Source: RGIG1995 sp045126815 (GTDB taxonomy: Bacteria > Bacillota > Clostridia > Oscillospirales > CAG-272). Taken from it: a DNA stretch of 16,686 nucleotides. The stretch is taken from positions 1 to 16,686 of the forward strand of contig JBGVPD010000094.1 of assembly GCA_045126815.1 (NCBI GenBank), read 5' to 3'. Both the position numbers and the translations under genes were made by a program. Of this stretch, positions 8,427 to 15,390 are shown piece by piece. The stretch's first letter is position 1. The number at the start of each line of letters is the position of its first letter. The notes under the pieces were generated by a model. The model made no database searches, was not told where the DNA came from, and was given only the letters and a program-made list of their open reading frames with translations.

Positions 8427-10189
8427 AGATGAGAATAAAACGTATTTTGTTGACACTTCTTAGCTTTGTGATGATCGTTTCTATATGCGGATGCGGTCAG
8501 TTTGAGGAAGCGGTTAATACCTCTTTGGGAACGAAGGTGGATAATGACGATATAGATAATTCTTCCGATATACATATCAGAGATAAAAATTTGCTGTACA
8601 GCCAGTATGACAATACGGAAATCGTAACGATGTACCTTACAGTATCATCGGGGAATGCGGGTGAAGGTACAAATCATACCTGGGAAGAAATAAATACGTA
8701 TTCTGCTTACGACTATGACAGAATGGGTGTTGACCGCTATAAAGTAGCTGGGTTACTTCAGGTGGGAGATGAGAACGGTCTTACCGTCGGAGAATTGGGA
8801 TACGGTCAGATCGCTCCCAACTGTACGGTACAGATAAGAGGTCAGTCTTCGAGCCGAAATCCGCAAAAAAACTATAAGATAAGCATAAAAGACAACAAAG
8901 GCGACTGGAGAGGGCAGACGACTATTGCTTTAAACAAGCATCAGGGTGATGGACTTAGATTCAGAAACAAACTCGCTTTTGACCTTTTAACTCATATTGA
9001 AGAACTTATGGGACTCCGTACAACGTTTGTTCGTCTTTACGTAAAGGATACGACGGCAGGCGGAGATGCGAAATTCGAGGATTACGGAATATATACACAA
9101 GTAGAACAGCTCAATAAGACAGCTCTCAAGGCACACGGGCTTGACAACAGAGGTCATTTATACAAGGTCAACTTCTGCGAATTTTTCCGTTATGAAGATG
9201 TTATCGTACTTAAAGACGATCCTAAATACGATATCAAGAAATTTGAAGAAATACTCGAAATAAAGGGTGACGACGACCATACGAAACTTATAAATATGCT
9301 TGAAAAGGTAAACGATTATTCAATACCCATAGAGCAGATAATAAGTGAAAATTTTGATATGGAAAATATTGCGTACTGGATGGCGTTTAACCTTGTGGTT
9401 GGTAACGTTGACACGCAAAGCCGTAACTTCTATATTTACAGTCCGCAGAACGTTGACAGATGGTATATACTCCCTTGGGATATTGACGGTATGATGAAAC
9501 GAACTGAACACGAAATACAAGGTACGGTTGACTATGAATACTGGGAAAGCGGTGTGAGTAACTATTGGGGGAACGTCTTGTTCCAGAGATGCTTGAAATC
9601 AGAGGCGTTTAGAACGGCTCTTGATGATGCAGTTGAAGATATAAGAAAAACCCTTACTCCTGAACTTGTTAATTCTTACGTATTGGAATATGCTGAGCTT
9701 TTAAAGCCTTACGTTTATTCGAGCAGAGATTTGGTTTACGCGCCTCTTACGGAGGAAGAATACGATAAAGTCGTCAGTAACATAAATAACGAGATTGAAG
9801 ACAACTATAAGAGGTATAAGAGTTCGTTTGATAATCCTATGCCGTTCTATATCGGCGTTCCTCAAAAGGACGGAAACGGATATAAGGTCGAATGGGAGGG
9901 CTCTTACGACTTTAAGGGCGAGGATATTACGTATACGTTTGAATTATCAAATGATTATTCGTTTAATACTGTTTTGGTAAAAGAAACGGGATTTTCTATT
10001 CCTATGGCGAAATTTGACAAACTTCCTCAAGGTCAGTACTTTATGAGAGTAATGGCACAAAATGAAAGCGGCGAGACACAGGTTGCTTTTGACTACTACC
10101 GTTTGGAAAAAGGAAAAGTTTACGGTACTAAATGTTTCTACGTTGACAATGACGGTAATATCGTGGAGGATGTTTATGTCGAAGCCTGA
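8423..10189 (+). CDS. CotH-family protein kinase-like lipoprotein
   Basis: Protein of 588 residues starting at the ATGA overlap with pelG. Residues 1-23 are a lipoprotein signal with lipobox ICGC (C24 as lipid anchor), so the protein should sit outside the membrane. Residues ~65-400 are a CotH kinase domain: QIRGQSSS (137-144) as the nucleotide-side loop, YGIYTQVEQLNK, GNVDTQSRNF (D330, catalytic position) and LPWDIDG (D353, D355, metal position). Residues ~475-570 look like a fibronectin type III-type beta domain. CotH of Bacillus spore coats is an atypical protein kinase; many homologues in Clostridia are not spore proteins, and the substrate here is unknown. Position after pelG and before VTC and DUF4956 genes suggests a role in surface or matrix attachment or modification. 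A start at ATG 8429 is also possible. Confidence 0.85.
   Translation: MKMRIKRILLTLLSFVMIVSICGCGQFEEAVNTSLGTKVDNDDIDNSSDIHIRDKNLLYSQYDNTEIVTMYLTVSSGNAGEGTNHTWEEINTYSAYDYDRMGVDRYKVAGLLQVGDENGLTVGELGYGQIAPNCTVQIRGQSSSRNPQKNYKISIKDNKGDWRGQTTIALNKHQGDGLRFRNKLAFDLLTHIEELMGLRTTFVRLYVKDTTAGGDAKFEDYGIYTQVEQLNKTALKAHGLDNRGHLYKVNFCEFFRYEDVIVLKDDPKYDIKKFEEILEIKGDDDHTKLINMLEKVNDYSIPIEQIISENFDMENIAYWMAFNLVVGNVDTQSRNFYIYSPQNVDRWYILPWDIDGMMKRTEHEIQGTVDYEYWESGVSNYWGNVLFQRCLKSEAFRTALDDAVEDIRKTLTPELVNSYVLEYAELLKPYVYSSRDLVYAPLTEEEYDKVVSNINNEIEDNYKRYKSSFDNPMPFYIGVPQKDGNGYKVEWEGSYDFKGEDITYTFELSNDYSFNTVLVKETGFSIPMAKFDKLPQGQYFMRVMAQNESGETQVAFDYYRLEKGKVYGTKCFYVDNDGNIVEDVYVEA
10165..10170 (+). promoter_or_regulatory. 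ribosome binding site setting the VTC gene start
   Basis: GGAGGA at 10165-10170 lies 5 bases before ATG 10176. The open frame runs further upstream to 10062, but that extension is an out-of-frame reading of the cotH 3' end and would include the site itself. A second ATG at 10170 overlaps the site and is unlikely. Confidence 0.7.
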
Positions 10190-10898
10190 ACGATACAGAA
10201 ACGAGTGGAAATATCTTATAGATACAGCTCAAAAAGAGCTTATCTGTAAGAGATTAGATCCACTTCTTAAGCTTGATAAACACGCAAAGAACGGCGGATA
10301 TATGTTACGCAGTCTCTACTTTGAAGACGTTTATAAATCGGCTTATGAAGAAAAAGATGCGGGTGTTCTTAAGAGAAAGAAATACCGAATACGCATTTAC
10401 GACTGCGGTGACAGCAGTATAAAGCTTGAAAGAAAGAAAAAGTTTGGTGCGTATATTTTTAAAGAGTCAGCATCGCTTACAAAGGACGAGGTATACAAAA
10501 TTCTTGACGGCGATTATGAATTTCTTTTGCACAGCGACCAACCTCTTTGCAGAGAATTTTATTTTGAATGTGTAAGCAATATGATGCGACCGCGAACTAT
10601 CGTTGACTACGACAGAGAGCCGTGGACACTCGACGAGGGAACGGTACGAATTACGTTTGATATGGACGTTAGGGCGGCTGTCGGGGGATTTGATATTTTT
10701 GACAGTACGTTGCCTACGTTGTCGGTGTTAGAACCGGGCAAATGCGTAATGGAGGTTAAATTTACAGAGTTTTTACCCCAGTTTGTGCGCGAGATATTAC
10801 CCGACAGGGCATCGGAATTTACGGCGGTATCAAAATACGTGCTTTGTTATGAAAAAACCGAATATATGAACAGTTTTAAATATTGGTACGAGAATTAA
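10176..10898 (+). CDS. VTC-domain protein, polyphosphate polymerase-like
   Basis: Protein of 240 residues from ATG 10176. It shows the basic tunnel of VTC polymerase domains: RNEWKY near the N-terminus (K12), RSLYFED (R45), KYRIRIY (R71, R73), KLERKKK (E85, K87), VDYDREPW, VRITFDMDVRA and VMEVKF near the C-terminus. No membrane segment or SPX domain is present, so it should be cytoplasmic. Yeast Vtc4 uses ATP to make polyphosphate with this fold. Stand-alone bacterial VTC proteins beside CotH and DUF4956 genes are widespread, but their reaction is not settled, so activity is inferred from the retained basic residues. The gene overlaps cotH by 14 bases. Confidence 0.85.
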   Translation: MSKPERYRNEWKYLIDTAQKELICKRLDPLLKLDKHAKNGGYMLRSLYFEDVYKSAYEEKDAGVLKRKKYRIRIYDCGDSSIKLERKKKFGAYIFKESASLTKDEVYKILDGDYEFLLHSDQPLCREFYFECVSNMMRPRTIVDYDREPWTLDEGTVRITFDMDVRAAVGGFDIFDSTLPTLSVLEPGKCVMEVKFTEFLPQFVREILPDRASEFTAVSKYVLCYEKTEYMNSFKYWYEN

Positions 10899-10917
10899 AA
10901 AAACGGAGGGATAGATT

Positions 10918-11589
10918 ATGAGCGTTCAAGATTTTATAAAAAAATCAATACTTGAATCGGGGGCATTTGACGGAGCAAGTCTTACGAATATAGCCCTTGG
11001 TCTTATAACAGCTATACTTATGGGAGCTGTGATTTATCTAATTTACAGCAAATTTTATGTTGGTGTTATTTATTCGAGAAGTTTTGCTATAACGTTGGTG
11101 GGTATGACTATCCTCACTGCTATGGTAACCTTGGCTATCAGTACGAATATCGTTATTTCACTCGGTATGGTCGGTGCTTTGTCAATTGTACGTTTCCGTA
11201 CGGCTATAAAAGATCCTTTGGACTTACTTTATTTATTCTGGGCGATCACCACGGGCATTACGTCGGGTGCGGGTATGTATTTGTTGGTGTTTGCCACGGC
11301 AATAGTTATGATAGTTATGATTTTCATATTTTATCATAAACAGCAAAAGGGCAGAATATATATTACCGTTATTCACTATATAGGCGATGAAGCGGGGGAC
11401 AACGTGATCCGCGCTTTCGGAAAGAAGAAATATTTTGTAAAATCAAAAACCGTTCGCAAGGGTAAGACCGAAATGGCGGTTGAAATATACTGCAAAGACA
11501 ACGATTTGTTCTTCCTTGATAAAATACGCGATATAGAGGGTGTTGAAGACGCAACACTTATCCAGTATAACGGTGAATATCATGGATAA
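10918..11589 (+). CDS. DUF4956 family membrane protein
   Basis: Protein of 223 residues from ATG 10918, with ACGGAGGG just upstream (around 10902-10909). Three or four hydrophobic segments occupy ~22-140. Between the last two is the family signature VRFRTAIKDPLDLLYLFWA, a short charged loop that could line a pore or interface. Residues ~140-223 form a soluble, charged alpha/beta domain, probably cytoplasmic. The function of DUF4956 is unknown. Its regular company with VTC and CotH genes suggests a membrane link between a cytoplasmic phosphate polymer enzyme and an outside kinase-like protein, which is inference. The stop overlaps the next gene by 8 bases. Confidence 0.85.
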   Translation: MSVQDFIKKSILESGAFDGASLTNIALGLITAILMGAVIYLIYSKFYVGVIYSRSFAITLVGMTILTAMVTLAISTNIVISLGMVGALSIVRFRTAIKDPLDLLYLFWAITTGITSGAGMYLLVFATAIVMIVMIFIFYHKQQKGRIYITVIHYIGDEAGDNVIRAFGKKKYFVKSKTVRKGKTEMAVEIYCKDNDLFFLDKIRDIEGVEDATLIQYNGEYHG

Positions 11590-13672
11590 TTTTTTAAAGA
11601 CGAATGAAGGCTTTGATAATACTCTTAAATTACTTGAAACTATAAACCGTTCAACAGATGACTATCTCTTTATTTGGGATATATCTGAAGACAAAAGATG
11701 GTTTTTTGGTGATATTGATAAATATTACGATATCAGAAAAAACGGAAGTGAAACAAACAGTACTCCGGAAATGATGAAAATTATTCATCCCGCCGACAGA
11801 AAAGCCGTACTGAAAAGCCTAAATCAAATATCAAACGGTGAAAAAGATACTCATAATATGGATTACCGTTGGATAAACAGAGATGGCAAAAAGGTATGGA
11901 TAAACTGTCACGGTACTGTTATAAGAGACAACAAAGACAATCCTCACATAATGATAGGCAGAGTATCTGAGGAAAACTTAAGGCATTTGTATAATCCTCT
12001 GACAGGTCTTTGGAACAAAAATAAGCTTCGTTTGGATTTGAAGAGTTGGATCGAAGAAGGGAACGGCTATCTTTTGTTACTTGATATTGATAGCCTCGCG
12101 GCAATAAACCTTTCTCACGGAAGAGAGTACGGGGACAGGCTTTTAAAAGAAGTTGCGGAAGTTTGTGAAGATATCCAAAAAGTAAGTACGGCTTATCATG
12201 TTGACCACAACTATTATGCTTTGATCCTTGACGTTGATTCGGAAAGTCAGGTTGTTGACGTTTATAATACTGTAAAAGAAAAAATGAGTGAAAAGTGTAC
12301 GTTTACAGCAAGTGCCGTACCGATAGACAAATCTTTGTTCTTTGATGAAACGCAACTGCTTGACTCAGTAAATATGACTATGAAAAAAGCGAAAGAGCTT
12401 TCAAATAACCATATTGAATTTTTTTCTCCACATGATTTAAGCGAAAAGATATCAGCTTTAGCATTACTCGAAGAGTTAAAAATCAGTGTTGCAAATGATT
12501 TCGAGGGGTTTGAAGTATATTATCAGCCTCAATTAAAGGCGGGTAACTACGATTTATATGGAGTCGAAGCGCTTTTGAGATATAATTCAAAAACTCGCGG
12601 AAGAGTTTTTCCCGATGAATTTATCCCAATACTTGAACAGTCGCGTCTTATAAAGGACGTTGGAATGTGGGTTTTGAAAAAAGCTTTAATTCAGTGCAAA
12701 AAATGGCGAGAAAGCTTACCTACGCTTCACGTTAGCGTGAATTTTTCCGTCCTTCAGTTTGAGGATAACGCCCTTTCTGAAAAGATAATAGAGGCAATCA
12801 GGGAAGTAGGTTTACCGGGAGATGCTTTAACTGTTGAGATCACCGAATCCATCGAACTCCATTCAAGTGAAAAAATTCTCAATTCTATCAGATATTTGAA
12901 GGATTATAATATCAATTTCGCAATTGACGATTTCGGAACGGGTTATTCAAACCTCGGCTACTTGAAGCAGTTGAACGTTGATGAAATAAAGATTGACCGA
13001 GTTTTTGTGAGCGGAGTTGAAAAAGATAACTATAACCATAAGCTTATAAGTAACGTTATCGAATTTGCAAAGGCAAATTCCATCAGAACTTGTTGCGAGG
13101 GCGTTGAAAATACGCGCGAACTTGTTACGCTCGAACTTTTGCTTCCCGATATAATACAGGGGTATTTGTTTGACAAACCCAATACTGCTGAAAAAATTGA
13201 AAAAACGTATATTGATAAATCTTCAAATGAATACAGCGAGAGGATAAGGTTTGTTAATAAGATTTATGATTTCAAAGAAAAAATGGGAGTATTTCATTTT
13301 GATACGAAAAATATTCTCAGGGAAAATGAGATCGGACTTTGGATGATGCGAATAAACCTAGAAGAAAAGCGTTACGAACTTCATATAGACGAAACGATGG
13401 AAAAAATAATGGCGGTAAACGCAAAATATACGCCAAGAGAGTGTTATGAGTATTGGATAAAAAATATTCACCCCGATTATTTCGAAAACGTTCAGGAAAG
13501 TCTTGATAAAATGATATTTGGCGAAAAGGCTGTTCAGATCGAGTTTCCTTGGCTTCATCCCGTTTTTGGAGATGTATTGGCACGTTTTAGCGGAAAACGT
13601 GTTGACAGTTCGGACGGTATGACAGTTTTAGAGGGATATTACAGGATCATTACTGATGTTACAGGCGCATAA
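11582..13672 (+). CDS. PAS-(degenerate GGDEF)-EAL-PAS cyclic di-GMP phosphodiesterase
   Basis: Protein of 696 residues from ATG 11582, which overlaps the DUF4956 stop; a weak site GGTGA lies 5 bases upstream. Residues ~10-125 are a PAS domain of the PAS_3 type (IIHPADR, DYRWINRDGKKVWI). Residues ~135-290 keep the GGDEF fold (NPLTGLWNK, LLLDIDS), but the signature is replaced by DHNYY (208-212), so it should not be a cyclase. Residues ~300-560 are an EAL domain with all catalytic features: GVEALLR (E329), VNFS, EITES, DDFGTGYSNL (D449, D450), KIDR, CEGVEN and QGYLFDKP. A second PAS-like domain (~575-695) ends the protein. No membrane segment is present. It should hydrolyse cyclic di-GMP to pGpG and so lower Pel output. 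The degenerate GGDEF may act as an allosteric GTP site, as in some EAL proteins. Confidence 0.88.
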   Translation: MDNFLKTNEGFDNTLKLLETINRSTDDYLFIWDISEDKRWFFGDIDKYYDIRKNGSETNSTPEMMKIIHPADRKAVLKSLNQISNGEKDTHNMDYRWINRDGKKVWINCHGTVIRDNKDNPHIMIGRVSEENLRHLYNPLTGLWNKNKLRLDLKSWIEEGNGYLLLLDIDSLAAINLSHGREYGDRLLKEVAEVCEDIQKVSTAYHVDHNYYALILDVDSESQVVDVYNTVKEKMSEKCTFTASAVPIDKSLFFDETQLLDSVNMTMKKAKELSNNHIEFFSPHDLSEKISALALLEELKISVANDFEGFEVYYQPQLKAGNYDLYGVEALLRYNSKTRGRVFPDEFIPILEQSRLIKDVGMWVLKKALIQCKKWRESLPTLHVSVNFSVLQFEDNALSEKIIEAIREVGLPGDALTVEITESIELHSSEKILNSIRYLKDYNINFAIDDFGTGYSNLGYLKQLNVDEIKIDRVFVSGVEKDNYNHKLISNVIEFAKANSIRTCCEGVENTRELVTLELLLPDIIQGYLFDKPNTAEKIEKTYIDKSSNEYSERIRFVNKIYDFKEKMGVFHFDTKNILRENEIGLWMMRINLEEKRYELHIDETMEKIMAVNAKYTPRECYEYWIKNIHPDYFENVQESLDKMIFGEKAVQIEFPWLHPVFGDVLARFSGKRVDSSDGMTVLEGYYRIITDVTGA

Positions 13673-13686
13673 GGGAGAAAGATATA

Positions 13687-15249
13687 ATGAAATCAATCAA
13701 GAATAAGATATTGTTTGTTGTTATTTCGGGACTTCTTGTTATAACAGCGGTTGTGTCTATGATTGCCGTAAATATGACGCACGAAATAATGCATAAAGAT
13801 GCTGACAGAATTTTGAACAACGTAACACAAAAAGAAGCGGCATATATAAATGATGTGTTGGGAGATATTAAAAAATCTGCAGCAATAATGGAGCATTATG
13901 CTACTGAAGAGGTTGATGAGTTGTCTCAACTGGAAGATATTGAATTTCGTGCAAAGTACATTGAAAAAACAAAGAAAATGTTTGCTGAAATCGCTCTTAA
14001 TACCAACGGTATAAAAGGCTTTTTTATGCGACTTAACCCCGAATATACGGACAGCACAACAGGTTTTTATAATATTGTAGAAAACAATAACAAAATACTG
14101 GAAATGCAGGTTACTGACCTGTCTAAATATGACAAAAACGATCAGAAAAACGTAGGTTGGTATTATACCGCGGTAAATAAGGGTGAAGCAGTGTGGCTTG
14201 ATCCGTATTATTTTCCGGGATACGATCTGCAGTTTATATCGTATACTATTCCTATGTACGTTAATTCCGAACTTCTCGGTGTGGTCGGATTTGATATGGA
14301 CTTTGGATATCTTGTAGACCGTATTGAAAATATTTCGGTTTATGAGAATGGATATGCTGTATTGTTGGACGAAGACGGTGAATCCAATTACAGTGAAGTG
14401 AAAACAGTTGAAAGTAATAATCCTCACACAAAGGCAACGACCGATTTGTTGAACGGTATGAAGCTCGAACTTCGCGCAGATTATAAAGATATTCAGAAAG
14501 ATATTCACCCTATGCTCAAAAAGATAGTCGTAGCGTTTGTAATCGTTTTGATAGTTTCGATAATATACACGATTTTCGTTACGCATAGAATCGTGCGTCC
14601 GTTAAAACAGCTTACACGTGCTGCTGAAGATGTAGCTTTGGGAAAAACTAATGGAAGCGCGGCAGATTTCTCTGTTGACTCAAAGGATGAAGTAGGAACT
14701 CTCTCAAGAGTGCTGAAAAATACATACGAAAAATTACAGGAATATACTACATATATCAACGCTCTGGCATATAGAGACTCGCTTACGGGTATAAAGAACA
14801 GTACTGCTTATACGGAAGCAATTTCCGAACTTAATAAAGAAATAAATTACAGTAATCCTCAGTTTGGGGTGTTGGTTGCCGATATCAATAACCTTAAGCA
14901 AACAAATGATAAGTACGGTCACGATGTTGGAAATGATTTGATCATACATACTGCTAAGGTGCTAACAGATACTTTTAAGACAAGTGCGGTATTCAGAATA
15001 GGCGGAGACGAATTTGCGGTTATATTAAAAGGACACGACTATGAAAACTATCGCAACTTGCTAACAACGTTGGATGAAGCTTGTTCAGAAGACTATATCA
15101 GTGTGTGTGAAAACAGAATACCGTTGGCTCTTGCAAGAGGAGTGTCTTTGTATAACAGTGAGATCGATAGGGTGTACGAAGACGTGTTTGCAAAGGCTGA
15201 CCATGCGATGTATCTCAACAAAGAAGAAAGTAAGTTGGCTATATCATAA
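13687..15249 (+). CDS. dCache-HAMP-GGDEF membrane diguanylate cyclase
   Basis: Protein of 520 residues from ATG 13687, with AGGGAGAAAG at 13672-13681. A membrane helix at ~7-28 and another at ~278-298 bracket an outside dCache_1 domain, seen in WYYTAVNKGEAVWLDPYY and YTIPMYVNSELLGVVGFD. HAMP follows (RIVRPLKQLTRAAEDVALGK to DEVGTLS), then GGDEF at ~365-520: DSLTGIKN, DINNLKQTNDKYGH (metal D399) and an intact RIGGDEF (439-443). The inhibitory RxxD is absent (FKTS at that position), so product inhibition by that route is not expected. The arginine of the common amino-acid-binding dCache motif is not visible before WYY, so the ligand is unknown. It should make cyclic di-GMP in response to an outside signal and activate the PelD encoded in the same operon. 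Confidence 0.9.
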   Translation: MKSIKNKILFVVISGLLVITAVVSMIAVNMTHEIMHKDADRILNNVTQKEAAYINDVLGDIKKSAAIMEHYATEEVDELSQLEDIEFRAKYIEKTKKMFAEIALNTNGIKGFFMRLNPEYTDSTTGFYNIVENNNKILEMQVTDLSKYDKNDQKNVGWYYTAVNKGEAVWLDPYYFPGYDLQFISYTIPMYVNSELLGVVGFDMDFGYLVDRIENISVYENGYAVLLDEDGESNYSEVKTVESNNPHTKATTDLLNGMKLELRADYKDIQKDIHPMLKKIVVAFVIVLIVSIIYTIFVTHRIVRPLKQLTRAAEDVALGKTNGSAADFSVDSKDEVGTLSRVLKNTYEKLQEYTTYINALAYRDSLTGIKNSTAYTEAISELNKEINYSNPQFGVLVADINNLKQTNDKYGHDVGNDLIIHTAKVLTDTFKTSAVFRIGGDEFAVILKGHDYENYRNLLTTLDEACSEDYISVCENRIPLALARGVSLYNSEIDRVYEDVFAKADHAMYLNKEESKLAIS

Positions 15250-15286
15250 GTTTACTAATTGTACTTAATTTGTTTATAAACATGAG

Positions 15287-15292
15287 TATAAT
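15287..15292 (+). promoter_or_regulatory. possible -10 box for the downstream cyclase gene
   Basis: A perfect TATAAT at 15287-15292 follows the end of the operon by 37 bases. No good -35 hexamer is seen at 16-18 bases; TTAATT at 15265-15270 is the nearest, and TTGTAC at 15259-15264 is 22 bases away. Transcription would begin near 15299, exactly at the base of the hairpin 15300-15343, so that hairpin would be the 5' end of the new transcript. Confidence 0.4.
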
Positions 15293-15299
15293 AGATGTT

Positions 15300-15343
15300 T
15301 GGCAAATACGATGGTGAGAGTTTACTCGCCATTGTGTTTGTTA
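15300..15343 (+). terminator. 19-bp hairpin after the operon; terminator or 5' leader structure
   Basis: Bases 15300-15318 pair without a bulge with 15325-15343 around the six-base loop 15319-15324. Five of the 19 pairs are G-U in the + strand RNA and would be A-C mismatches in the opposite strand, so the structure belongs to + strand RNA. The downstream stretch is T-rich, but the main run of seven T (15353-15359) starts 9 bases after the stem, which is loose for an intrinsic terminator. It may end the operon transcript, or fold at the start of the next one. Confidence 0.6.
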
Positions 15344-15390
15344 TGTTGTATATTTTTTTGACGATTGGTTTATTTTAGGATAAATTAGAA

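Larger units (their letters stand above)
41..15249 (+). other. predicted ten-gene operon: Pel polymer, CotH/VTC module, cyclic di-GMP enzymes
   Basis: Ten co-oriented genes follow each other with spacings of +12, -13, +9, -13, -4, -14, +19, -8 and +14 bases, where negative values are overlaps. No intergenic hairpin or promoter was seen between them. Such spacing implies one transcript and translational coupling, especially at the four-base ATGA overlap of pelG and cotH. The first possible transcription stop after them is the hairpin at 15300-15343. The upstream limit is unknown because the window starts 40 bases before pelD. Confidence 0.75.

Noticed and set aside
10062..10175. N-terminal extension of the VTC protein
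   Set aside because: It is an out-of-frame reading of the cotH end; the VTC family start RYRNEWKY and a GGAGGA site fit ATG 10176.
11540..11581. Upstream extension of the EAL protein
   Set aside because: It overlaps the DUF4956 coding end by a further 42 bases; ATG 11582 gives the usual short overlap and reaches the PAS domain directly.
12726..12746. Small hairpin TTCACG/CGTGAA followed by T5 inside the EAL gene
   Set aside because: Only six base pairs, and it encodes the conserved VSVNF motif, so the bases are explained by protein sequence.
13693..14586. 297-residue open frame on the - strand
   Set aside because: It lies wholly opposite the dCache cyclase, shows no domain motif, has a composition typical of antisense reading of AT-rich coding DNA, and no ribosome site was noted.
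15300..15343. Cyclic di-GMP riboswitch in the gap before the downstream cyclase
   Set aside because: The interval has a single hairpin and lacks the conserved GEMM motifs and second helix.
15358..15386. TTGACG / TAAATT promoter-like pair just before the downstream cyclase
   Set aside because: Transcription would start at or after the ATG at 15391, leaving no ribosome site.
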